From: Cellvibrio sp.
GTDB taxonomy: Bacteria; Pseudomonadota; Gammaproteobacteria; Pseudomonadales; Cellvibrionaceae
DNA: 64,000 nt
Assembly (NCBI GenBank): GCA_016712405.1
Contig: JADJRD010000002.1
Location: 62,001-126,000 of the forward strand
Direction: 5' to 3'
In this document: piece by piece, positions 26,750 to 35,001 of the stretch
Layout: every line of letters starts with the position of its first letter
Numbering within the stretch: position 1 is the stretch's first letter
Position numbers and translations under genes: made by a program
The notes under the pieces: model-generated
Database searches by the model: none
Told to the model about the DNA's origin: nothing
Seen by the model: only the letters and a program-made list of their open reading frames with translations

Positions 26750-27640
26750 ATGCCCGTGAAAAATTTTGCGGATTTCGCACAAAACTGTCGACAACATGTT
26801 GATCAGTATCTTGATGTGAGTTTTCCTGAAAATCTTGATCCCACGCAGCTTCGCAGTGCAATGCGTTACAGCCTGTTTAATGGTGGTAAGCGCGTGCGGC
26901 CAATTTTGGCTTACGCATCGGCATTGGCAATCAACCCCGAACAGAATTTACGCCTGATTGATCCCATAGCGGCTGCATTGGAATCCCTGCATTCTTATAG
27001 TCTGGTTCATGATGATTTACCGGCAATGGACGATGATGATTTGCGTCGAGGAAAACCCACATGTCATATTGCCTATAACGAAGCGACCGCAATTTTAGCG
27101 GGCGATGGATTACAAACTCTGGCATTTGATTATCTTTCACGCACTGATTTGCCACCTGACATTCAAATGGAATTGGTGAAAACATTGGTGGCGGGATCCG
27201 GTGTCGATGGAATGGTTTTGGGTCAAGCGATTGATCTTTCCGCCGTCAATCAGCAATTGACGCTGGAGCAATTGGAAAATATGCATCGCCATAAAACGGG
27301 TGCATTAATTCGTGCAAGCGTGCGTATGGGAGCTATAGCTGCTGGTGCTAATAAGGAACAATTAAACAAGCTGGATAATTACGCCGCTGCTATTGGCTTG
27401 GCCTTTCAAGTGCAGGATGACATTCTCGATGTGACATCAGACACGGCGACATTGGGTAAACAACAAGGCGCTGATATTGCCCACAACAAACCTACCTATG
27501 TTTCATTATTAGGATTGGAAGCCGCTCAAGAAAAAGCCCAATCACTCTACAAAGATGCAATTAATTCATTAAACGGATTTGATGATTCCGCCGACCATCT
27601 GCGACAGCTCGCGGCCTATATTGTTGAGCGGGTTTACTAA
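26750..27640 (+). CDS. ispA: Farnesyl/geranyl diphosphate synthase
   Basis: 296 residues. Short-chain prenyl synthase that condenses isopentenyl and dimethylallyl diphosphate to farnesyl diphosphate for quinones and undecaprenol. The first aspartate-rich motif is HDDLPAMDDDDLRRG and the second is FQVQDDILDV. GGKRVRP near the N-terminus binds diphosphate. In related genomes dxs often follows; here the gene is followed at once by the insertion described below, beginning with a copy of the 3' end of the TPR gene. Confidence 0.96.
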   Translation: MPVKNFADFAQNCRQHVDQYLDVSFPENLDPTQLRSAMRYSLFNGGKRVRPILAYASALAINPEQNLRLIDPIAAALESLHSYSLVHDDLPAMDDDDLRRGKPTCHIAYNEATAILAGDGLQTLAFDYLSRTDLPPDIQMELVKTLVAGSGVDGMVLGQAIDLSAVNQQLTLEQLENMHRHKTGALIRASVRMGAIAAGANKEQLNKLDNYAAAIGLAFQVQDDILDVTSDTATLGKQQGADIAHNKPTYVSLLGLEAAQEKAQSLYKDAINSLNGFDDSADHLRQLAAYIVERVY

Positions 27641-27695
27641 TCACTATTACAACTCCGCTTTCACTTTCCCCAACCATTCTCTATGTAAATGTTTA
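27639..27695. repeat. Left copy of a ~57-bp direct repeat flanking the tandem array
   Basis: It differs from 31170-31226 at only a few positions (CACTATTACAACTCCGC is shared). In the right copy the sequence is the 3' end of the TPR gene (...LHKEWLGKVKAEL-stop on the minus strand). In the left copy the same residues are encoded with no gene body attached. It starts right at the ispA stop codon. Confidence 0.85.
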
Positions 27696-27702
27696 TGGTG
27701 GT

Positions 27703-27918
27703 ATGGATAAAATGCAAGCTAATCCAAACGCAGGAAATGAATGGTGTTTTGCGTTTGGAGAGAAGGAGTGGCGTGAGGGTAAAAGTTGGAGTGATGCGAA
27801 AATAGTGCTACAAACAAGTGGACTTACGCGATACCAAATCTTATTTTACCGAAGTGTTAGATATGATCGGCAGTGAATTTGCGCAAAAGGTTAAAGAAGA
27901 ATTGGAGGGGATTGATTA
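27703..27918 (+). pseudogene. Coding remnant upstream of array copy 1
   Basis: Two overlapping fragments in different frames. A 57-codon frame runs from ATG 27703 to TGA 27876 (contains NEWCFAFGEKEWREGKSW). A second frame, open from about 27820, ends in a TAA next to the array gene start and reads ...SYFTEVLDMIGSEF...KEELEGID. Near copies of the second fragment precede copies 2 and 3. This looks like the degraded 3' end of a gene that once preceded the array gene. Family unknown. Confidence 0.5.
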
Positions 27919-28830
27919 ATGAATACTGAAGTAAGCCTTGAAAGCATTGATACCAGCTATTGGAAAACGAAAGATAAAATTTGGATGGCGGAACGAGAAG
28001 CGCAATGGCCTGCCATTGAAAGAGTGGTCGGCCTTAATCGTAGAAAAGCCGATGTGAATGTAATCAAACAGTATTTTTTGCGCGGCAAAATGCCCAATTG
28101 GGAAAAGTATAAGAATTGGGATGATCTTTATCGTCATTTAGATCTGGATTTGTTTTTATGGTTGCATCCAAGTAGTGAGCATGATGTGCTTAAAAGCCTT
28201 TATAAAACCTATATGGAATCAAATTTAATCCATGAGCGGGATGTGCTTCGAGGTTATGGTGAGCTCATTGATAATGAATTTTTGAGAGCTCCATTGTCAT
28301 GGAAGTCTATAGAAGAATACCCTTACCCTTTTAGGGGAGAAAAAAATATCATTTTATTTCGAGTTTTGTTTGAGGATGTCGAATATGCTAAGAATAGAGT
28401 GCGTAATTTGATTAGAGGGCGACAAGAATATCGGAATTCCATGGTAACCCAGATATTCGAATTTCTGGGTTACCTACATTTTCTTAGAATGAGACTTTGG
28501 TTGTTGCAAGATCCGAATTCACCATTGAGTATAAATAGCTTGTATCAGTACGACGATGTACTCGAATGGTGCTTAACTACTATGACTATAAACACTGAAA
28601 ATGAATTACATAAGTCACTCAAAACATCGATAAATTTAAAAGAATACCAAAAAGCTCTTTATTGCTTTTACCACTTCGACATAGAAAAAGAGGGCGACAC
28701 CTGCCGCACCCGCTTCATCCATAAAATCCGTAAAATTCTCGACGAGTGCAAGTTTGTTCCTGAATTTAAACAAATGTGGGAAGACACTAAGGTCGGTAAG
28801 ATTGACGTCAAAAAGCCATGGGGGCGTTAA
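27919..28830 (+). CDS. Unknown ~300-residue protein, array copy 1
   Basis: 303 residues, soluble, helical, rich in Trp, Tyr and Leu, with no signal peptide. It starts MNTEVSLESIDTSYWKTKD and contains FLRGKMPNW, LFLWLHPS and LYKTYMESNLIH. It ends with a CRTRFIHKIRKILDE...FVPEFKQMWED block shared with copies 2 and 3. I recognise no family. It is the most diverged of the three copies. GGAGGGG precedes the ATG. Tandem homologous copies each preceded by the same coding remnant is a pattern seen with immunity genes of polymorphic or type VI toxins; that is inference only. Confidence 0.75.
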   Translation: MNTEVSLESIDTSYWKTKDKIWMAEREAQWPAIERVVGLNRRKADVNVIKQYFLRGKMPNWEKYKNWDDLYRHLDLDLFLWLHPSSEHDVLKSLYKTYMESNLIHERDVLRGYGELIDNEFLRAPLSWKSIEEYPYPFRGEKNIILFRVLFEDVEYAKNRVRNLIRGRQEYRNSMVTQIFEFLGYLHFLRMRLWLLQDPNSPLSINSLYQYDDVLEWCLTTMTINTENELHKSLKTSINLKEYQKALYCFYHFDIEKEGDTCRTRFIHKIRKILDECKFVPEFKQMWEDTKVGKIDVKKPWGR

Positions 28831-29038
28831 TTTTTAGTAAGTGTTTTCAACCATCTGCTGTTGTGTGTTTATTCCTGAAGCACTAGTTTCACTTTGCCTG
28901 CGATTCGCTCTTATAGAATGCCGCCAACACGGCGGCAATTACTCTTGCCAATACCAGATCCTATTTTAACGAAGTGTTAGATATAATTGGCAGTGAGTTA
29001 GCAAAAACAGTTAAAGAAGAATTATTGGGAGTTGAATA
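28831..29038 (+). pseudogene. Coding remnant between array copies 1 and 2
   Basis: After the copy 1 stop the sequence contains a hairpin GCCGCC-aacac-GGCGGC at about 28921. A frame without a start codon (NAANTAAITLANTRSYFNEVL...KEELLGVE-stop) then ends just before copy 2. It is homologous to the fragment before copy 1 and identical to the one before copy 3. Confidence 0.5.
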
Positions 29039-29175
29039 ATGGCTACTGCGACAAGTTTAGAAAAAATTGATACCAGCTATTGGAAAACAAAAGATCAAGA
29101 GTGGGTAGCGCAGCGTCAGGCACAGTGGCCTGCCATTGAACGTGTGGTAAGCTCTGGGCGCAGAAAAGCCGAAGT
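28881..29175. repeat. Duplicated 295-bp segment, first instance
   Basis: Identical to 30012-30307 except for one extra A in the second instance. It covers the remnant, the ribosome site and the first ~45 codons of the array gene. The repeat period is 1131 bp, matching a recent tandem duplication of a gene unit. Confidence 0.9.
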
Positions 29176-29947
29176 AAATACAATCAAAGACTATTTTTTG
29201 CGCGGAAAAATGCCGAACTGGAAAAAATACAAGGAATGGAATGGAGATTGTAGGCACGTAGATTTGAAAGTGTTTTTATGGCTGCACCCGAGTGATGACC
29301 ATGAGGTGCTGAAAAGCCTTTATAAAACCTATATGGAGTCAGATTTAATTCATGTGGAGGATGTGACTTTAGGATATGGTTCGTTTGTGAGCCATGAATT
29401 TTTAAGTGCGAGTTCATCAAAGAAAACGCTATCAGAATACCCGTTTCCCTTTATGGGCGCTAAAAATATCGTCCTATTTCGGGTTCTGTTTGAAGATGTG
29501 GAATATGCTGAGGGTCGAATTCGTAGTTTGGTCGGTGGGCAGGCAAATTACGATAAAAAAGCGAGAGAGATAATGGAGTTTCTGGGATACCACCATTTTC
29601 TTCATATGAGAGGTTTTTTATTGCAAGATATAAAGTTGCTATTATGTTTAAATAATTTATATCAATATGACGATGTGCTCGAATGGTGCTTGACTACACT
29701 AACGCCCAACAACGAAAAAGAGTTTGTAGAAGGACTCAAAACACCGCAGTATTTACAGGCATTTCAGAGGGCACTTTTCTGCATTAATAACTTCGACACC
29801 GAAAAAGAAGGCGATACTTTCCGAACACGTTTTGTTTACAATGTGCGTAAAATTCTCGACGAACGTACCTTTGTTCCTGAATTTAAACAACTGTGGGAAG
29901 ACGTCAAGGCAGGTAAGATTGAGGTCAAAAAACCATGGGAGCGTTAA
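29039..29947 (+). CDS. Unknown ~300-residue protein, array copy 2
   Basis: 302 residues, homologous end to end with copy 1 and closer to copy 3. It begins MATATSLEKIDTSYWKTKDQ and carries the same landmarks: FLRGKMPNWKKYKEWNGD, FLWLHPSDD, LYKTYMESDLIH, LYQYDDVLEWCLTTLTP and VPEFKQLWEDVKAGKIEVK. It is the best intact member for structure prediction. No membrane segment or catalytic signature is apparent. It is preceded by the remnant with TTGGGAG as ribosome site. Confidence 0.75.
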   Translation: MATATSLEKIDTSYWKTKDQEWVAQRQAQWPAIERVVSSGRRKAEVNTIKDYFLRGKMPNWKKYKEWNGDCRHVDLKVFLWLHPSDDHEVLKSLYKTYMESDLIHVEDVTLGYGSFVSHEFLSASSSKKTLSEYPFPFMGAKNIVLFRVLFEDVEYAEGRIRSLVGGQANYDKKAREIMEFLGYHHFLHMRGFLLQDIKLLLCLNNLYQYDDVLEWCLTTLTPNNEKEFVEGLKTPQYLQAFQRALFCINNFDTEKEGDTFRTRFVYNVRKILDERTFVPEFKQLWEDVKAGKIEVKKPWER

Positions 29948-30011
29948 TTTATTGAACGGGTTTTAAATAGCTGTTTTCGACCATCTGGTGTTGTGCGTTA
30001 ATGCCTAATAG

Positions 30012-30307
30012 CACTAGTTTCACTTTGCCTGCGATTCGCTCTTATAGAATGCCGCCAACACGGCGGCAATTACTCTTGCCAATACCAGATCCTATTTTAA
30101 CGAAGTGTTAGATATAATTGGCAGTGAGTTAGCAAAAACAGTTAAAGAAGAATTATTGGGAGTTGAATAATGGCTACTGCGACAAGTTTAGAAAAAAATT
30201 GATACCAGCTATTGGAAAACAAAAGATCAAGAGTGGGTAGCGCAGCGTCAGGCACAGTGGCCTGCCATTGAACGTGTGGTAAGCTCTGGGCGCAGAAAAG
30301 CCGAAGT
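30012..30307. repeat. Duplicated 295-bp segment, second instance
   Basis: Second copy of 28881-29175, with a 7-A run in place of 6-A that shifts the frame of array copy 3. It includes the coding remnant (...NTRSYFNEVL...GVE-stop) just before the copy 3 ATG. Confidence 0.9.
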
Positions 30308-31079
30308 GAATGTGATCAAAGACTATTTTTTGCGCGGTAAAATGCCGAATTGGAAAAAATACAAAGAATGGAATGGCGATTGCAGGCATGTGGATTTGAA
30401 AATGTTTTTATGGCTGCACCCGAGCGATGATATTGAGGTGCTTAAAGGCCTTTATAAAACCTATATGGAGTCAGATTTAATCCATGAGTTGGATGTGATT
30501 AAAGGTTATGGCTCGTTTGTTGATAATGAATTTTTGAGGGCGGCCTCATCAAAGAAAACGATAGAAGAATACCTGTTCCCCTTTATGGGCACTAAAAATA
30601 TCATCCTATTTCGGGTTATGTTTGAAGATGTGGAATATGCTGAGGGTCGAATTCGTAGTTTGGTGGGCGGGCAGGAAAATTTTGATAAAAAAGCGCGTGA
30701 AATATTCGAACTTCTGGGTTATCAGAATTTTCTTAGAATGAGACTTTGGCTGTTGCAAGATATAAAGTCTCCATTATGTTTAAATAGTTTGTATCAATAC
30801 GACGATGTGCTCGAATGGTGCTTGACTACACTAACGCCGAATAAAGAAAAAGAATTCTCAGAAGGACTTCACACACCAGAATATCTTAAATCATTCCAAA
30901 GAGCGCTTTATTGTTTGCACCATTTTGACACGGAAAAAGAAGGTGATACTTGCCGCACAAGTGCCATTCATAAGATTCGTAAAATTCTCGATGAGCGCAC
31001 GTTTGTTCCAGAATTTAAACAAATGTGGGAAGACGTCAAAGCGGGTAAGATTGAAGTCAAAGACCCATGGAAGCGTTAG
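30170..31079 (+). pseudogene. Array copy 3, frameshifted near its start
   Basis: The ATG at 30170 is equivalent to the copy 2 start. One extra A in the run at 30192-30198 shifts the frame into a stop after about 10 codons (LEKN-stop). The rest of the frame is intact to 31079 and can be read from an internal GTG or ATG near 30276 (up to 267 residues). Over that length it matches copy 2 closely (LYKTYMESDLIHELD, VPEFKQMWEDVKAGKIEVK). It is either a recent pseudogene, a phase-variable gene, or a sequencing error in the A-run. Confidence 0.7.
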
Positions 31080-31169
31080 TTTATTCCCGCCGAAAATTTA
31101 TTATGGGCAGTAATACCAAGCAGCCAGGTATCTAGGAATGTCAAATGATTCGGTTGAGAATTATCGTTT

Positions 31170-31226
31170 AACCACTATTACAACTCCGCTTTCACTTTCC
31201 CCAGCCATTCTTTATGTAAATGTTCA
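31170..31226. repeat. Right copy of the ~57-bp direct repeat flanking the array
   Basis: This copy belongs to the intact TPR gene and encodes its last ~16 residues plus stop. It matches 27639-27695. The 90 bp between array copy 3 and this repeat hold nothing recognisable. Confidence 0.85.
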
Positions 31227-31909
31227 TAATGTTTTCCAGATGTTCGAAAAGTTGAAAGGATTTCTTCGAGTAATTTTTTGGCTTCGGCGTTTTTACCCAA
31301 GCGTTTGCATAAAAGCGCATAGCGGTATTTGGCCTCAGGGCCGGAATAATATTTTGCGAGTGCTTGATATTCATGTTCAGCACCAGGAATGTCGTTGAGA
31401 ATTTCCAATGATCTTGCATAAAGCAAGTGACAGGATTCATTTTTGTAATCTGGATTGGTTTCGATTAAACGATCCAAAACGGCTTTGGCTGTAGCGAATT
31501 CACCCAAACCAAATTCTGCTTTTGCCAAACTCGCCATCAAAGCAGGATCAGTCGCATGTACACCGCGCAAACATTTTTCGTAAAGCGCTTTGGCCTCAGC
31601 AAATTGATTGCGCACTAAAAACTCATCGGCCAATCGCATATTATTTTCGACAGTATCGGCACGTTCCAACTCAAACGATGCGCGATTCAAATCTTTATTC
31701 GGATTAATGGTTTTAGAAATATTTTGTACAGCACGACGAGCAGTTCGTGTACCCATCAATTCCGGCAAAATTTCCATAATTACATAAGCAATAGTCCCCG
31801 CCATAGGCAAAAGCACCACCACCCAAATCCAGATTGTCGGCCGCCCGGTTTTGAGAATATGAATGACGAGGCACACTTGAATCAGTATTGAGAGTACGAA
31901 GAAGGGCAC
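31178..31909 (-). CDS. Membrane-anchored tetratricopeptide-repeat protein
   Basis: 243 residues. Two N-terminal membrane helices (MPFFVLSILIQVCLVIHIL and WIWVVVLLPMAGTIAYVI) resemble the N-terminal domain of phospholipase D-like membrane proteins. Residues 80-240 are TPR repeats (ADEFLVRNQFAEAKALYEKCL, AEFGLGEFATAKAVLDRLI). It is a scaffold for an unknown complex. Its 3' end is duplicated 3.5 kb away beside ispA, so ispA and this gene were probably convergent neighbours before the array arrived. Confidence 0.8.
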   Translation of the reverse strand: MPFFVLSILIQVCLVIHILKTGRPTIWIWVVVLLPMAGTIAYVIMEILPELMGTRTARRAVQNISKTINPNKDLNRASFELERADTVENNMRLADEFLVRNQFAEAKALYEKCLRGVHATDPALMASLAKAEFGLGEFATAKAVLDRLIETNPDYKNESCHLLYARSLEILNDIPGAEHEYQALAKYYSGPEAKYRYALLCKRLGKNAEAKKLLEEILSTFRTSGKHYEHLHKEWLGKVKAEL

Positions 31910-32002
31910 TTTGGTCTCCTTGTTGTTGAATGAAGATCACAGGTTTGGCTATATATCCTGAGTTTTCAATAGATTCCAGTTTTTCTAACAAATAACTGGG
32001 AT

Positions 32003-32040
32003 TTGACTAAAGACACTGATGATATATGATGTGTATATCA
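32003..32040 (+). promoter_or_regulatory. Promoter and operator of the VapBC-like module
   Basis: TTGACT (32003-32008), 16 bp, TATGAT (32025-32030). The inverted repeat TGATATA-N7-TATATCA (32020-32040) overlaps the -10 box. It is the expected site for autorepression by the antitoxin. Confidence 0.75.
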
Positions 32041-32056
32041 AATATGCGGGGGTGTT

Positions 32057-32269
32057 ATGCGAGCATTAGTCGATATTCCAGAGAAGCAAATAGACCAACT
32101 GGCGGCCATTTGTGAAGTTAAAAAATTGTCGCGAGCCGAAGCCATTCGCCAAGCGATTGGGCTTTATATAGAGCAAAACAAATCTGGCAGTGAAGAAGCT
32201 TTTGGCCTTTGGAAGGACAGGAAAGTTGATGGATTAACCTATCAAGAACAGGTGCGTTCGGAATGGTAA
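32057..32269 (+). CDS. Ribbon-helix-helix antitoxin
   Basis: 70 residues. RALVDIPEKQIDQLAAICEVKKLSRAEAIRQAIGLYIE is a CopG/RHH DNA-binding fold. The C-terminal tail (FGLWKDRKVDGLTYQEQVRSEW) should bind and block the PIN toxin. Its stop overlaps the toxin start by 7 nt (ATGGTAA), so translation is coupled. An inverted repeat overlaps the -10 box. Confidence 0.92.
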   Translation: MRALVDIPEKQIDQLAAICEVKKLSRAEAIRQAIGLYIEQNKSGSEEAFGLWKDRKVDGLTYQEQVRSEW

Positions 32270-32628
32270 AAGTCCTCTTTGATACCAACATATTGATTGA
32301 TTATCTCAATGGTATAGAACAAGCAAAAACCGAGTTAGGTCGCTATTCCGACAAAGCTATTAGCCTGATTACCAGGATGGAAGTTCTGGTTGGCGCCACA
32401 CCTGAAACCGAAGCCGCTATCCGACATTTTCTCAACGAATTTTCAAACCTCAACATTGATGACCAAGTTAGTGATTTAGCCGTCACTATTCGTAAACAAC
32501 ACAAAATCAAACTCCCCGACGCCATAGTTTGGGCAACCGCCCTCACCCACAATCGTTTATTGATTACCCGCAACACAAAAGATTTTTTACCCAATCAAGC
32601 CGGTGTGCATGTGCCTTATCGGATTTGA
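32263..32628 (+). CDS. VapC-type PIN-domain ribonuclease toxin
   Basis: 121 residues. The acidic PIN residues are all present: Asp in LFDTNILIDYL, Glu in TRMEVLVG, Asp in LPDAIVWATA and Asp in TRNTKDF. It acts as a Mg-dependent RNase, usually on tRNA or rRNA, inhibited by the upstream RHH protein. It is one of two VapC-like toxins in this window and is not close in sequence to the one at 37.4 kb. Confidence 0.93.
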   Translation: MVKVLFDTNILIDYLNGIEQAKTELGRYSDKAISLITRMEVLVGATPETEAAIRHFLNEFSNLNIDDQVSDLAVTIRKQHKIKLPDAIVWATALTHNRLLITRNTKDFLPNQAGVHVPYRI

Positions 32629-32673
32629 TGGCATTTGTCGTTACTTCATCCTCTGGCACCCAACCCAAAAATA

Positions 32674-32689
32674 CTGTATAAACAGCCAG
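32674..32689. promoter_or_regulatory. LexA (SOS) box upstream of recN
   Basis: CTGTATAAACAGCCAG fits the CTG-N10-CAG LexA pattern and is preceded by TA, as in the consensus. It lies 47 bp before the recN ATG. recN is a classical SOS gene, which supports the call. Confidence 0.7.
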
Positions 32690-32735
32690 ATGTTTTTGAC
32701 CGGACTTTTGTGAGGCGACTTTTCGCGAGGCTTAT

Positions 32736-34400
32736 ATGCTGACACAGCTTTGTATTCAGAATTTTACTTTGGTGGATAAGCTTGAGATGGAGTTTGCACC
32801 GGGGATGACGGTGATTACCGGGGAAACTGGGGCCGGTAAGTCGATATTATTGGGGGCTTTGGGGCAGGCCTTGGGCGATAAAGCTGAAGCTGATCGAGTG
32901 AGGCAAGGTGCGACCCGTGCGGATATTGCCGCGACTTTTGATACCCAGCGGATTCGTCAGGCGCAGGAGTGGTTGGTGAATCATGATTTGCAGCAGGCGG
33001 ATTCGCCGCACGAATGTATTTTGCGTCGGCTGATTAACAATGAAGGCAAGTCGAAATCCTATATCAATGGTCAGCCAGTGACCTTGCAACAATTGCGCGA
33101 GCTGGGCGAAATGTTGATTGATATCCACAGCCAGCACGAACATCAATCTCTACTGCATAAAGATACCCACCTGCGTTTGCTCGATGAATTTGGTCAACAC
33201 ACCGAACTCGCCAAACAAGTGCGTGCTGCATTTTTGCAATGGCACGAATTGCATGAACGCTTTGTGCGCTTGCGCGATAACTCGGCTGAGATGAATGCGC
33301 GCTACCAACTTTTGCGTTATCAAGTGGAAGAATTGGAAACGCTTGGGTTGCAAGATGGCGAAATCGATCAGCTCGAAAATGAACAAAAATTATTGGCGTC
33401 TGCTGAAGATACGTTGGCGGTTTGTCAGCAGTTAGTGGATTTATGCAGCGATGATCGCCAGGGTTTAACCTCACAACTTTATCGTGCATTAAATTTGTTG
33501 CGTCAGGTGCAACATAAATCCAAACATTTACACACCGCAGAAGAATTATTACAAAACGCACAAATTCAAATTGAAGAAGCACAACAGGAAATTGCGCAGG
33601 ATATGGATAAATTCGAACTCGACCCGGAACGTTTACAAACTATCGAACAACGATTAACCCAAGCTTACGATTTGGCACGTAAGCATCGTGTGAAAGCACA
33701 AGAGTTACCGGCGTTATTTTTACAATTCAGCGACGAACTCAGCGAGTTGGATGCGGGCGATGGCAAGCTGGATGAATTGCAACAACAAGTGGATCATGCC
33801 GAAAAACATTTTGTGCAATTGGCTGAAAAATTATCCGATCAACGTCAGAAGACGGGCAAAAAATTAGCGTCGCAAGTTAACGATCAGCTGAAACTCTTGG
33901 CTATGTCCAGCGCCAATTTTACTCTGCAGATTGAGCGCGCTAATAAAGCCACCACTAAAGGCTTGGATGATATTGAATTTTTAATCAGCACCAATCCCGG
34001 TCAACCAGCGAAGTCTTTGGCGAAAGTTGCGTCGGGCGGTGAGTTGTCGCGCATTAGTTTGGCGATACAAGTTGTCACTGCACAAACGTCTGCGATTCCT
34101 ACTTTGGTATTCGATGAAGTCGATGTGGGAATTGGTGGCGCTACGGGCGATATAGTCGGAAAATTATTACGGCAACTGGGCGACAAAGGCCAGGTGCTTT
34201 GCGTAACGCATCTCGCACAAGTCGCCAGTAAAGGTCACCAACATTTGCAAGTGCAAAAATCCATTAAAGGCAATAAAGCCCAAAGCACTTTGGTCGCACT
34301 TGAAGGCGAAGAACGTATTCAAGAAATTGCGCGCATGATGAGCGGTGAAAAATTAACGGAATCATCCATTGCGCATGCAAGGGATTTAATGGTGTTATGA
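32736..34400 (+). CDS. recN: DNA repair protein RecN
   Basis: 554 residues, the usual size. SMC-like ATPase that organises broken DNA ends. Walker A GETGAGKS lies near residue 35 (IQNFTLVDKLEMEF precedes it). A long coiled coil spans about 160-370. The C-terminal ABC half has the signature KVASGGELSRISLA, Walker B TLVFDEVDVGIGG and CVTHLAQVAS. It is probably DNA-damage inducible through the upstream LexA box. Confidence 0.97.
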   Translation: MLTQLCIQNFTLVDKLEMEFAPGMTVITGETGAGKSILLGALGQALGDKAEADRVRQGATRADIAATFDTQRIRQAQEWLVNHDLQQADSPHECILRRLINNEGKSKSYINGQPVTLQQLRELGEMLIDIHSQHEHQSLLHKDTHLRLLDEFGQHTELAKQVRAAFLQWHELHERFVRLRDNSAEMNARYQLLRYQVEELETLGLQDGEIDQLENEQKLLASAEDTLAVCQQLVDLCSDDRQGLTSQLYRALNLLRQVQHKSKHLHTAEELLQNAQIQIEEAQQEIAQDMDKFELDPERLQTIEQRLTQAYDLARKHRVKAQELPALFLQFSDELSELDAGDGKLDELQQQVDHAEKHFVQLAEKLSDQRQKTGKKLASQVNDQLKLLAMSSANFTLQIERANKATTKGLDDIEFLISTNPGQPAKSLAKVASGGELSRISLAIQVVTAQTSAIPTLVFDEVDVGIGGATGDIVGKLLRQLGDKGQVLCVTHLAQVASKGHQHLQVQKSIKGNKAQSTLVALEGEERIQEIARMMSGEKLTESSIAHARDLMVL

Positions 34401-34429
34401 GTTATTGTGATATTTGACGCCCACCAGAC

Positions 34430-34457
34430 TTGCACAATTTATTGTACAGGTTATACT
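34430..34457 (+). promoter_or_regulatory. Promoter and operator of yefM-yoeB
   Basis: TTGCAC (34430-34435), 16 bp, TATACT (34452-34457). Between the boxes TGCACAATTTATTGTACA is palindromic but for one pair and contains the TGTACA core (34443-34448) known from YefM operators. Autorepression by YefM/YoeB is expected. Confidence 0.75.
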
Positions 34458-34483
34458 GCCTGCATTGTTCAGAGGTATTAGTC

Positions 34484-34735
34484 ATGCGTGTAGTCAATTT
34501 TTCAGAAGCTCGTAATCATTTAAAGGATATCCTAGATCAAGTTGTTGCGGACAGAGACTACACCGTTATCTCGCGGCGTGATGCAGATGATGCGGTAGTC
34601 ATGTCACTTGAGCATTTCAATAGTTTGATGGAAACCGTTTATCTACTGAAAAGTCCGGCTAATGCGGCGCACCTTGCAAAATCAATTGCCCAATACAAGG
34701 CCGGTAAAACTCAAATAAAGGGGATCAAGGAGTGA
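34484..34735 (+). CDS. yefM: YefM/Phd-type antitoxin
   Basis: 83 residues. MRVVNFSEARNHLKDILDQV is the Phd/YefM DNA-binding N-terminus. VISRRDADDAVVMSLEHFNSL is the conserved centre, and the C-terminal tail wraps the toxin. Started at ATG 34484 with AGAGG upstream. The stop overlaps the YoeB start (GTGA), so the two are translationally coupled. Confidence 0.93.
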   Translation: MRVVNFSEARNHLKDILDQVVADRDYTVISRRDADDAVVMSLEHFNSLMETVYLLKSPANAAHLAKSIAQYKAGKTQIKGIKE

Positions 34736-34998
34736 TAGAAATTCTGGCATGGACGAAAGAGGCCTGGTCGGATTATATATACTGGCAGACACAAGATAAA
34801 AAAACGTTGCTTCGTATTAATAAATTAATTATCGATGCTCAACGAGCACCTTTTGAAGGGATTGGGAAGCCCGAACCTTTAAAAGAAAATCTTACTGGAT
34901 TTTGGTCTCGTAGAATTGATGACACCCATCGTTTAGTTTACGCCATTGATAAAAAACAACTCACTATCATTTCTTGTCGATATCATTACGAAAAATAA
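34732..34998 (+). CDS. yoeB: YoeB-type ribosome-dependent mRNA interferase
   Basis: 88 residues. It cleaves mRNA in the ribosomal A site. It shows the RelE/YoeB landmarks PFEGIGKPEPLK (catalytic Glu), GFWSRRID (Arg) and the C-terminal CRYHYEK with His and Tyr. The start is a GTG overlapping the antitoxin stop. YaaA begins 3 bp after its stop, so read-through into yaaA is likely. Confidence 0.95.
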   Translation: MIEILAWTKEAWSDYIYWQTQDKKTLLRINKLIIDAQRAPFEGIGKPEPLKENLTGFWSRRIDDTHRLVYAIDKKQLTIISCRYHYEK

Positions 34999-35001
34999 AG
35001 A

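Noticed and set aside
28831..31100. Integron cassette array with attC-like sites between the tandem genes
   Set aside because: The gaps hold a hairpin and GCGTTA at gene ends, but no GTTRRRY/RYYYAAC core pair is present, and the gaps contain coding remnants instead. The copies are homologous to one another, unlike cassettes.
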